A model generated the notes under the pieces. The model saw only the letters and a program-made list of their open reading frames with translations, was not told the origin of the DNA and searched no databases. Of a stretch of 64,000 nt of DNA, positions 21,900-50,573 are shown piece by piece. How positions within the stretch are numbered: the stretch's first letter is position 1; every line of letters starts with the position of its first letter. A program made the position numbers and the translations under genes. The stretch is from Marthasterias glacialis (taxonomy: Eukaryota > Echinodermata > Asteroidea > Forcipulatida > Asteriidae), in contig OU452234.1 of the NCBI GenBank assembly GCA_911728455.2, positions 2,854,501 to 2,918,500 on the forward strand, read 5' to 3'.

Positions 21900-24800
21900 T
21901 TAGTTAACGAGGCGGTAAACAGGTCACAGCTGAGGAGGCAAATTTCGTTTGTCTTTTTGGACTCTAATTTAAACAAAGAGAAATTGTGTACATGACTATT
22001 AATCATGGACCCTTTTCAAAAGCACGGTTTCAGTTATTTTGAAAACGTGCACTTTCGGTGCGGGACTTCAAAAACGCAGGGCCATAGATGTGGCAACACC
22101 CATCATTCACATCGTTGCCGACCGAACGGCTATGAAATTAAAAACCACGTCAACCTTTTTTTAGATAGAGGGCGCTATATCAGTTGAACGGTTGGATAAA
22201 AATAGTAACTCCTACTTACATCATGATCATGTCTTCTGCATTATTCCAACGTGCCCTTGCTTGAAAACAGCTTGAAAGCTTCCTCGTTTCTTCGTCAACT
22301 TGTACAACACACATCATGAGATGGTTGGCTTTCTAATCCTTTCCAGAGAGTACGTATTGTGTTTATTTTTTCTGCGAAAAAGGTGTCAGTCTCTCGTCAC
22401 ATGCACTTGCTTGCATGCAGCGGGTGCCCCGTACATCCCCATTAACCTTGAGTATATAGCGCCCTCATGGGGAAGAAAAAAACCAATGCAACAACGAAAT
22501 AAAATAAAAAGTGGTGTAATGCCAAATGGTTAAAGGGACGGGGTTTTGATATATTTAATTTTGTTTACTCGTAAAAGTGGTGCAAAATTAAAGTCATTAC
22601 CTCAGGACTTACAGTGGGATTGGCCCAAATAAAAATAAACCTATTTCTCGTCCCCACTTCCTTTTTCACGGCCGCATTAAAAAGTTTTTGTTGAATTTTT
22701 AATGTATACAAATAAAATAAAAAAAACATCGACAAACATCAAATTTAGCAAAGTATCACAAAAGACATCTTCAAAGACTTTCGTTCTTGTCTGATCGTTT
22801 CCTTCAAAATGATAGTCTTTGTATGCAGTTGTCATAAGTGGCATATACTTTAAAAAATGGTCTACCTACTGCAGTACTGCAGTCAAAGACTCTTGGGGGG
22901 GATCCACCATCTTGAATTAAAAAAGAAAGAAAAGGGCACCTTTCTTTACAAAGAAAAGCCAGGACAAGAAACTTTTATTGTTTGCCTTAACTGATTGCAA
23001 GGAAATCAAACTTTTACTTAATCAAACACAGAGGAGGTATTCCGAACAGGATGGATAATGGTAAAACCATCAAATAGAATAAACAACAAATGAATGCATT
23101 GATAGACAAAACAGATCAAGTTCTCTTCCTTTATCACTGATAATTTATTCTTATAAAAGGTTACTTCTTCTACGACGGACAAAATGGCCGCTTATCGGTG
23201 GATCCACTCTTGACAGACAGAAAAAATATTCAATAGCTCAAACTGTACAACCATTTATTAGAAGAAAAAACAAAAATCTCAAGGTATCCACAACCACAAT
23301 ATGAGTATAGACTATTGGAACTTAAAGGTGCCATCACGTGGCACTTTACACCTCAACAAAATATGCTGCCATCAAATTATTTCCTGTTTTACTACAGCCC
23401 CAGCTGCATCCTGCAAATGGTCTTGTGCAACTACACGTCAATAAGAGGCAGTTTTAACTTCACAATTCCTCTGGTGTTTGTTTATGTTTTATGATACACA
23501 GTGTACCCGAACAAACTTCTATAATAAGTTATCTTTAATCATATTTTGAGCCACTTTCTTGTCAAAGTTAACCACTCAGTACACTGAACTGTGATGGAGC
23601 AAGAAGCTAGTAAGTCTATAGGAAACCATCTGTAAAGGAACATCAATTATCAACTGAGTCACTACACAACTATCTCAACTTCCATATAGCATGGTCTTTC
23701 AGTTCATTTGCCAAAAATATCCCAAAATATTCCAAACCTGATGTCTGATTTTGCCTGAATTATTAGAAATGCTTCATAATCCAACCGCCCGGGTTTGGCA
23801 ATGATATAACTGTCATACGAACAGTTGGGGGTGTTGAGTTATCAACAAGGAATCAAGAAGGTTCTCAGTAAAAATGCCACAGCACGTCTTTCCATTTCAA
23901 CTTGAAGAGAAGGTTTTGTTCATTTGTACCCTGAACTTGTTTACTTTTGAGAAACAAAAAATGGCAAACTATGTATTTCTCTAAAACTTGCCCAATGCAT
24001 ATTTCTCTAAGGAAAGATTGCAACGAATTATGAATGCTACGTTGTAAATTCCAACAACCATAAAGAAAGTGTTTTGGGTTCAAACTTCTAAACTAAAGTA
24101 AATATTAATTTAAAGCGTGTCGTCATATCGTGAAATGGCTCTGGAACACACCACAGTGCCAACAATATTACACCTTCCCTAAAATGTCTGGATTCCCAGG
24201 TCAAAGGTCATAAAGCTGTTAAGCATGAATATTGTTTCTTTTTCCTATAAGCCAAATTTAGCAGGGGGCCAGTGAAAAACATTTCACAGCTGATCGCTTG
24301 GCATTTTGACTGGTAACCTGTTTCTGCTCAGCGGATTGTTGGTGTACTGAGCAATTTATTGTGTGGTTTGCAGCTGTGAAACTGTTAGTGTAGTTTTAAC
24401 GATCTTTACTCATTTTGTGGTAGAACCTTCTTAATTTCAAATAGAGATCCTGACAAAGAATCTCCATACAAAACAATAACACCCTAAGTTCCACAAAGAT
24501 TAATCATTTTGTGCACTTGAGTCACTCCAAGAAACAAATATTTTGTCATGAGATCCAAACAAAATCTGTTAGATGTGCCAAAATACACATGTTATGATAT
24601 AAGATACGAGTATGAAGGTTTGATAGAACTCCATTTTTTTCTTTTGTATATTATCACAAATTTCACACATTCCAAGACTTGGTATCAATAAAACTTACTC
24701 TGCTGTAAAATATATATAAACACAGTACATAGAGGTGGAGGCTGTAAAGCCGTTACCGGAAAAAAACCCAAAACAAAAACGAAACCAAAACAATGAAAAA

Positions 24801-24977
24801 TAACAATGAATAAATAAAAAATGAAATCAAACCATTCACTTCACAAAAACAACAAATACACCATGACCAACTATAGAAAAAACCAGAGTGGTTTGGAACA
24901 ATCACAGAGGAATGCTGGAAACTTCTCCCTCTCTGTACACCAGTGGCAAGAACGGAATTGTGCATATACAAAAGATA
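21900..24977. other. Intergenic stretch between the convergent genes
   Basis: No coding exon is recognised. Frames at 22005-22533 and 24753-25015 lack domains. Part of 24190-24370 resembles the GGGCCC/TTTCATARAGCTG element family but is too diverged to bound. The 3' end of the eya transcript may reach into this region. Confidence 0.35.
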
Positions 24978-24986
24978 TGAGAAAAA

Positions 24987-25156
24987 ATGAATATTCATGC
25001 AGGAGGAAAAGATGAATATTCATGAGGAACCAAACTGAGTATTCAAACAATGAAGCAAATAATGAATATTCATAAGAGAGAATGTGGTAATGAGTATTCC
25101 AGTAGGAGAAACAAGTAGTGATTATTCTGACAAAGAAGCAAAATATGGATATTCAT
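24987..25156 (+). repeat. ~27-bp tandem repeat carrying palindrome ATGAATATTCAT
   Basis: The palindrome ATGAATATTCAT is exact at 24987-24998, 25012-25023 and 25062-25073. Degenerate forms occur near 25037, 25091, 25118 and 25145, at 24-29 bp spacing. The spacers are A/G-rich. The core contains TATTCAT, similar to POU-homeodomain (Pit-1 type, TATNCAT) half-sites. That a factor binds here is inference only. Confidence 0.6.
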
Positions 25157-25266
25157 GTTAAAGAACCAAGTAATTAATAATCAAACCAAAGAACAAAAAA
25201 GTATCTTCATACAATGGGGCCAAAAACAGAATGCCTTTTGTGTTTGCTTGATGTACACTTCAAGCC

Positions 25267-25643
25267 CAGCGCCGTAACTAGGGTAAAACTTTAGGGGGCG
25301 CAAGGGGGGGGGCACCATTTTTCCTAGGGGGGCAGTTTTGGCCAATTAGAACTGTAGTTTCTGTTTGTATTTTCCCCAAACAAGCCCCTTTTCAATTCTC
25401 TTCTGACTTGTTGAGGTAAAACAAAATACATTCTGTGTGTAAATAATACAAAATATTTTTGATAACATTGAAATTACTACAGAAAAGCTCATAAAATGTA
25501 ACATTTTAGTCTGGTATTTTTTAATCTCAAAAGTCCAGATATCAAATGGGGGGGGGGGGGGGGCCCACAGACATCAGTTGGGGGGCACGTGTGCGCCCTC
25601 CCCCCCCCCACCCCCTGTGCCCACCCCCTTAGTTATGACACTG
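25267..25643 (+). mobile_element. Complete G-rich hAT-like MITE, copy 3
   Basis: The 377-bp element begins CAGCGCCGTAACTAGGG and ends with the inverse of CAGTGTCATAACTAAGGGGG. It is flanked by TTCAAGCC (25259-25266) and TTCAAGCT (25644-25651), a 7/8 match to an 8-bp target duplication. It aligns along its length with 3715-4080. The long G and C runs near the right end surround a CACGTG core. No reading frame. Confidence 0.85.
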
Positions 25644-25651
25644 TTCAAGCT

Positions 25652-26705
25652 TTCTCTTTTGTTAAAATCTGAGAAGTTGTTTGGCAAAAGGAAGAGATTC
25701 AAAGTTTAAGAGGGGATCTAAACCTTAGTTGATTTATTTCACAACATTTATTTTTGATAATTCAAGAATGTGTCGATGGTTGGTGGGGGGACATATTCAA
25801 GCAAGCTAACTTGAACAAGATGAATTCACTGAGTGTGATACACCTGAAAACAAGGCATGAGTTCAACTCAACCACAAAGCAAGGACACATGATAGTTCAA
25901 CGTGTAGATCTCGGTAAAACAAATCTTAACACATGCTTCACTTGTAGATTACTTCCGACTTCTGTAAACCCAGTCAAAAAGAAATGAAGGAAAAAACACC
26001 TTAGCATTTGCTTCCGAACTCATAAATATAAATATTAATAAAATAACTCATTAAGACCATGCAGTATATAATGTCAATTTACACGATCTAGAATTTCTTA
26101 AGTCTTTATAAGGTTGAAGATGTTGAGCCAATCAAAACAGAGCTTTCATGGTTTCATCAACAGCATAACTAACCAATCCCTAGAATTGTTAGATTTAACC
26201 AAATGAGGTCAAGAGGACCAGCCTCTGTCGAGTTATTTATTTTTTTAAATATCAAATAAAGTAGGGTGGGCATGGTGAACAGTCACAGCGGTGCACATGG
26301 GGCGAAAAGTGTCTTTAAAAAATCGTGTATGGTTTTGTTTTCAAACTTAAAACAATTTCATGAACACAAAACTATTAATTTTATTAATTCATATAAAAAA
26401 AAACCTTTACAATTTGAAGCGAGGATCTCAATGTAAAAACCATAACTTCTTGAATTTTAGAGACAACTTTTTTTGGAGGGCTAGAAATTTTCCGAGTGTA
26501 AAGTCCTATTACTTGAAACTGAAAATGAGGTGCAAGATTCGAAAGTTCTCCAAATTGGAAGAAATTTTAAAATGATCCAATAAGGATATTCATACTTTCT
26601 TCCAGTGAGCCTAGAATACAAGGGTTTGTATTAGTTGGCACTTATCATATATGTTCTCAAATGAACATGTAGATGGATAGTTCATGGAGTTATTCTTGTG
26701 CATAC
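25652..26705. other. Intergenic stretch, no recognised gene
   Basis: AT-rich sequence with short frames only (25754-25987 and 26360-26575, plus strand), without recognisable domains. Confidence 0.35.
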
Positions 26706-26885
26706 ACAGGCCTCGATTTTAACCCACGGCACCCACAGCGATTGCCGTGGTGCCCTGTGCTTTTGCTGCAGTGCCCTTTGCAAAGTTCCAATATAAATTT
26801 ACATTTTCCTCATAGAAGTGCCCCTCACCAGAGGAAAATTGCAGTGCCCCTTCAAGAGCGAAGTTCAAGGCCTGCTTACACAAAG
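26706..26885 (-). repeat. GGGCACC/GGCAATG dispersed repeat, copy 1
   Basis: Read on the minus strand, the segment contains 'ggggcacttctatgaggaaa', 'tggaactttgcaaagggcac' and 'gggcaccacggcaatcg'. This is the same block order as at 46126-46275 and 59868-60022. The ends carry an inverted 'caggcct'. It is a short interspersed element of unknown class. Confidence 0.55.
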
Positions 26886-26929
26886 ATCTTGTGCTACACA
26901 TCTAAAAGCATGTTGTGAAAATAAATCTG

Positions 26930-27102
26930 GGCCGGTTTCATAAAGCTGTTAAACACACAAAAAAACAATTGCTTAGCAGAAAAGGATTACCAGCTAAAAC
27001 ACCATGTAATGCACTCTGTTTGTGACTGGTTCCCTGCAAATTTTTGCTAAGCAGAAACATTTTCTAAGCACCTACGCTTAACAGCTTTATGAAGTTGGGC
27101 CC
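26930..27102. mobile_element. GGGCC...TTTCATAAAGCTGTTAA palindromic element
   Basis: The left end, GGGCCGGTTTCATAAAGCTG followed by TTAA, is matched by the inverted right end TTAACAGCTTTATGAAGTTG followed by GGCCC. Internal 'gcttagcagaaa' and 'tttttgctaagcagaaac' are also inverted. Related, more diverged copies lie near 30425-30615, 40310-40470, 62280-62474 and 63560-63755. About 170 bp, non-coding. Confidence 0.7.
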
Positions 27103-27170
27103 TGGCCGTGGTTTTATAAACGGCCATAGGCCCATTGCATCATGGTAGCTGGTGCGTGTGTATCAACCCA

Positions 27171-27294
27171 TTAGCTTTTTTGAGATATGGCGAACACAAC
27201 AGCAGTACACCGTTTGGTTCGGGTGTTTACAGACAGATTTACCCAAATCAAATAGTGACATTATAACGAGTCCACCATATCTCAAACTGGCTTA
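27171..27294. mobile_element. GAGATATGG-type MITE, copy 2
   Basis: Begins 'ttagcttttttgagatatgg' and ends with the inverse, 'ccaccatatctcaaactgg' plus 'ctta'. It shares 'gtttggttcgggt'-like interior sequence with the copy at 19991-20100. About 124 bp, non-coding. Confidence 0.7.
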
Positions 27295-28689
27295 TTGGAT
27301 TTGTACTTTACTAAAGTCTGTCTGTATGCTTGAAGATAAAGACAGGGGACCAGTCTAGCAGTTGACATGCATTTCTATGCAAACCAGTCTTACATAAGTG
27401 TATGGAGTCCAATACGAAAACATAATGCAAGGACCAGCTCATGTACTAAAACTAAAAACTGTCAGGATGGCAGACTGTGGATCCGCATTTCCTCCTTCGG
27501 CCAGTGATAGTGGCCAAAACATTTCCAGCCAATTAAATGTTTACTTTCCATAAATCAATAATTTATATATTAGGAACTGACAACAGAACATGTACAAATA
27601 CCACATCCAAGAAGACTTACAAACCATCTTTGGTTTTGACGTAATAACAGTTATATAGAAACATAAAGTCCAATGTAGAAGGTGGGGGGGGGGGGCACAG
27701 CGGAGTGTGGAGGGTCGGTCTCTTTACCCTGTGTGATCACGAGGTGGTTACACTTTGGTGAAATGCCGGTTACATCTTGGATAATTAGAAAGGGTGATGG
27801 TATGAAATCTGCAGGTTGCGTACCACAAACCACCGTGAAACACTCTGCACCACAGAGTTCGATTCCTGTAGCACTACGTCAAAGAGTTGTGGTTCCACTC
27901 TTTGCCAAGGCATTGATGACAAACATGAGCTAAGATACCCTGACGCAGCATTCAGCAACTTGTGAAAATTTTGGAGGTTCAATTCCAGGCGAGGAAGCCA
28001 GTACGAACTTTGGTCTGTTGATGTAGCACTCTGCATCCTTTAAAAGAGGTACGGGTTCACATCCAGTTGAGGGCAATTCGTGAACATCAAAATCCACCAG
28101 ATGGTTGTAGATACTCAACATCTAGCTGTGTCTAGCTGCTGCAAACTACAGAACTCCTTGCTTGAAAGTGAAAGATGCTGCAATTTTGTACCGCTGTAAG
28201 ACGTCTACAAACACACATGGTTAAGTCTTAGTATCAATGACCAAAATTGCTGAAAATAATTCCATGGGTTGATAGGTGCAAACAATGGAAACTGACTGGG
28301 ACGAGGACAAAAAAAAGCCACAACTCGAAAAATTCTGTACACGATTATGCTCACACATCTACAATGAATCAGACATCAAAATGCACCAGTAATGGAACAT
28401 ATAAAAAAGTGCCCGCCATAGTTCCTTGCACTTTTAGTTTACAAAAAACAGTTGATGTTTTTTTTTTTTTTTCCTCTGTAGAGTTTCTTCATTTGATACC
28501 TCCTGCAGTGGTAAATAATTCTGCGTATGAAATCAGAAACAAGAGATAACGTCCCTCCGAAGTTGACTTCTAGTTCCAGTCGATATATATTTTTATAACA
28601 GGGCTGTAGTCTTTTTCCTACCACCATATATAAACGTTCTGGTGTAAAGTTGGATCGATGGGTTTAAATATTGAACAGTACATGTCTCT
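27295..28689. other. Probable eya 3' UTR or downstream flank
   Basis: No exon is recognised. Three tRNA B-box-like motifs (GTTCGATTCC near 27860, GTTCAATTCC near 27980, GTTCACATCC near 28056) lie in loosely repeated surroundings, without a convincing A box. A run of T at 28459-28473 reads as poly(A) on the minus strand. The end of the eya transcript could not be fixed. Confidence 0.3.
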
Positions 28690-28693
28690 CTTA

Positions 28694-29164
28694 TGTTCGC
28701 AACATGGCATTTCCCTGGGGGTACCCTAGCATTGTGCTGCTCCACACAGCGTTTCTCAGGGGTGTCCTGTCTGGTGCTGTTCACACAAAGCATTTCTCTA
28801 GGGTATTCTGGTGTAGCGTTGTTCACACACAGCATTTCTCTGGGGTACCCCGGTCTTAACGCTGTACACACACACACACACAGACTCCCACATGGTCTAG
28901 TCTTTCACAAGGCATCTCCCACAGATACTGCAGGATATGTACTGTTCTATAAGACGGACCTCTCGGAGGTACCCTCGGAGGTGACCCGGACCAGGGGTCC
29001 TGGTAGTGTTATCAGAACAGCATCTCCCAGAAGTACTCACGCTGCTGTTCACACAAAGTATCTCTCAGAAGCTCTAGTGTCATTCTCCCAGGGTGACTTG
29101 CTTGGTTTGTTTTTTTCTCTGAAGGGTACCCACAGGTTCAGTGCCATTTGCAACACAACGTCCC

Positions 29165-29180
<16 letters not shown>
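28694..29180. repeat. Degenerate ~42-46 bp tandem repeat overlapping the eya stop codon
   Basis: Units of the form 'ttcacacaaagcatttctct' plus 'agggtaccc...' recur about ten times, with the best copies at 28694-28860. More diverged units follow to 29180. The last unit ('acgtccctcagaggtagccc') includes the minus-strand stop codon and final codons of eya. The array is therefore mainly in the 3' UTR of eya. Individual units differ by many substitutions. Confidence 0.6.
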
Positions 29181-46751
<17,571 letters not shown>

Positions 46752-49700
46752 TCAAGCTGATTTTTAAATTCAATGATCCTTCAAGATTTACAATTGGCTT
46801 TATAGGAAGTAGGGACACCTATTGCAGTAACTTTGCCACGATGCCCAGCAAACGTCTTTTTTACAAATACTAAACATTTTTTTTCTTATTTCGTGTAGGG
46901 AATAACTTATTGTGACCACCATAATCAGTTCCAAATGGCCGCGCAAAATCTACAGGTTTTCCCATAAACTTTAGGCATTCCTAATTGGCTTCCTTCACTA
47001 ACTTTTTATGGGGGAGGGGAACATGCAGTAACCAATATGTCAGCAGCTCCTAGTCATTCAGATCGTTTATGGCTAGCCAATAAACTGCAAGTACACCAGG
47101 ACGCCCACAATACCGATGACAGTTTTACCATTGGTTTCATCTCAACATGGCATTCAATACACATGCACTATCGGGGATTGGCAAATGTGCTGTCGAATAT
47201 TGGGCAGTGCAGTTGGCATGGTTCGCTTTGAATGAGAATAGTCTGTTATCAAGCTGTCATGTTCCCGTGTTGCAACAGTTATAATGACTACTGATCCTCA
47301 TTGAACCAAAATGGGGTCAGACTGTAGTTCCCTTTCAGCCTCTCTTTGATTACATAGCTTTAAATTGGGGAGATGACCAAAATGGTTGTCACAGCACCAT
47401 GATAAAGGTCATGTGCCTGGACTCCTGTCAGTTTAAAACACACTCGCCTACAGATAAATGTAGCATTGGGATGCGCATGAGTATTTCACATTACTTTGTA
47501 TCCACGGACTGCCTAATATGCGACACAAATTTAGAGCAATCGTGATGGCTCGTACGTTACCTCCATGTTTTTTTCACAGCTCTTGTATCTAGCTATCAAA
47601 TTTACATGGTGGTAGACCCGCATTTTGCTGTGACTCTCACATAACCCAAAACAAAAATCTTCTTCCACAACTTAATAACAGGTTTGCCCCCTCAAAAACA
47701 ACAAAACTCTTTGGGGAATTTCCAAGCTCCACATGTTTTTTTTTTTTAAACTCCATCGGTGGCTAGAGACCCGCATTTTGTGTTGGCCATACCATAACCC
47801 AAAACAATAACCACTCAAAAAAACAGGGCATATATCCACAAGTTATTAACAAACAAACAAGGTATTCCTTTTTAGAAAAATGTCCACGTTACTCAATGAA
47901 TCTAACTTCATCAATATACTGCTCCCCACCTTTCAAAAAATCCAATTGACCTAAATGTTAGTCCTGCCAATAACCCACCCTTTGACGTTTTCCATCCCAA
48001 GATAATTCATATCTGGATAAGAAAAATATCCACCCCTAAAAAACGACAAGCCTTTTTTCTTCATTTTCTTAGTAAGATGTACTTTTTTTTGCGCCAACAA
48101 AAATCCGCTCCTCCCAGATCGCACAAAGCCAAGGCTGTAACTGGATTATCACCCCCGCCATGCTTTTAACACTTCGTCTAATCCATTTACGCTTCGGAGT
48201 GGAGCTGCCCTGATTCAATTGAAGACCCTTGTCAGAAATGATGTTGCCTTTCCACAATAACAAGCAGATGTTCATATCTTATCCTGGCTTTTTTCATGCT
48301 CATGGGTATATGCAGTAATATAATTACACGCGCATCGAGCTAAACATAAATGTTCCAGGTTACTGGACTATATGTGTGAATGTCATCACTGGGATCCCCT
48401 CCTTCCCCCTTTGCCCCCAAGTGTGATGCTCTCAAAATGTGGCATAATATCAATTAATAGATTGTATCAATAACTCTTGACTTAAAGACACAGTAGAGAC
48501 ACTGCAGTATCAAAGAGTGTAGGATAATAACTTGATGGACTGGCATCTTGATTCTAGAATAATTTATAAATTAAAACAAATGCCTCTCAAAAACTTTTGT
48601 CCACATTAAGGACCACACAAATTACTTCAAATTGGCCTGAGAAAATGCACCACTCTAGACAAAAAACTCACAAAAAAGCCTGACTCAAGTCAAAAGAAAT
48701 AATCATGGTGCTCCCATTATTAGCAGAAATGTTTGTAATTGGCAAAATTCCCAAAGAGAGCCAATTGCCTTTAAAAACAAAAGTGGGGTAGGAGGATACC
48801 AGGGTCTGATTTGATTAAAACCACAACATAAACATTTTGGGAATGCAAACCCTGAGGGCCCGTGGGTTTTCAAACAAGTGTCACTAGCGCCTGTCATGGT
48901 TAATATAATAGGGGAGCCCCACCAGCATATGATTCTAATTTGTGCAGGAGTTATTCTGTCTGGAGACGGGAACGCAGCAATTCCACAAATGCTCCTGACT
49001 TCATTATTGGGCAAGAATTGCAAGGCTAACATTTTTGTTAGGAGGGATCATAGGCCTTGTTCAACTGATGTTAAGGGGATTAAATCTATTTAAAGTTCAC
49101 CCTTAAAGGCACGGTACTATTTTAATTTATCAGGCAGTAGGCATGTGACTTCTCAGCCGATTCTCCCAATTTTTTTCTGAACAAATTTTTGTTTGATGAG
49201 CCGTTTCATCTTTTTCACACAATAGCAAAGTTGCTTTCTGCTATAGGAAATAAATCAACAAAAACGTAGCACATTATTTGTGTTTTTACCCTACACCGCT
49301 GTATTGCTTCTCTAAATTTCTCAATAGTAATACAAATAATATTTGTGGCTGTGGCTGATGCTAAGGATGTCGCTGTGGGGAATGTTTCAAAGCATATCAA
49401 CATGGTGACCAAGCCGCAGCCGCATCCCTAGCCACCACTTCGGACACTATCTTACTAACTGTATGTTAAAAGTTAATGCTAATTGGTATAGACCTTACAG
49501 TGACAAGTCACAGTAACAAGTCAGAAAACATGAAGTTCAAGTTCTTTAAAAAAAAAAAAAAAAAAAATCATGAGCTGGAAACAACCTGAATGACCCCGAG
49601 AAATAGTTCCGTTTTGTGGTTTCCTTTTTGAGAAAATGAAAGGAAATGTTGTGTTGAAAAGGAAGACATTGCTAACTGCACTAAACGCCTTGACTACCAA

Positions 49701-50401
49701 TTGGTACTAATTTCCCCTTCTCTTCAAAATATCAGCCTCTGCGATAGAACGTTTTCTGGCAAGGTTTGCCGTTAACATCATATTTACAGTTACACTCGGT
49801 TTTCAAGTAAGTTTTCGACAATTTGCATTGGGAAGAACACATTGATTCCAATCCTATAGTTTGGAACATGTCATAATTCAACACACTTACTCACCTGACT
49901 CTACTTGACTAATTTTGTTTCTGATAAAATTTCAACCAAAATCTCAGCCAGTATCAGCACAAATCACTTTAAAAATTACCCAACCCAAATCAAAGATTGT
50001 TTAGCGAATATCAACCAATGACAACCCCCCCCCCCAAAAAAAAGCAATAACACAATTCCATTGGCTAACTAGAAACAGTTTATGAAATATTTCCACTAAC
50101 ATTCCAGAGCAGTAGCTCTAAAAAGGAAAACAAAACATATAATTTTAACTACAAACCAAAATTGGTGTGTTTTGGGAGTGCCTGGGGGAAAACCGCAGCA
50201 AGCCCTATCCAGGGCTTTGTGGCAAACCCTTTGGCCAGCCCTCGCTATTGTCAATCATATCAAACCTGTCAGATACATATCTGGGCCACTATTTTAAAGG
50301 GAACCACCTCATGGTGAGGGTACCGAAGTATTGCTCAATAATTTGATTAAATAAGAAACAGGTTTGCAGTGACACCAAGCGTATTATCTCTTTAAATGTG
50401 T

Positions 50402-50573
50402 GAATATATTATTGTTTTTTTACCCATACACCAATGTGTGATAAGCACTGTATACTCAGTAATTTCTGAGTCCTGCGAAAAAAAAACAAAGCATACTACT
50501 CGGGTGGGATTCAAACCCACAACACCCCGCTTTCTAGAGCAGATGTCTTGACCACTAGACCACCGCGTGTGCC
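50402..50573 (-). mobile_element. Short tRNA-derived SINE, minus strand
   Basis: On the minus strand the head reads GCGGTGGTCTAGTGGTCAAG (A box TGGTCTAGTGG) and later GTGGGTTTGAATCCCACCC (B box GGTTTGAATCC), about 70 nt in all. It is followed by a short body ending in 'aaaaaaacaata'. The A and B boxes resemble Glu/Asp-type tRNAs, but the anticodon arm is unclear, so a SINE head or tRNA pseudogene is more likely than a working tRNA. Confidence 0.65.
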
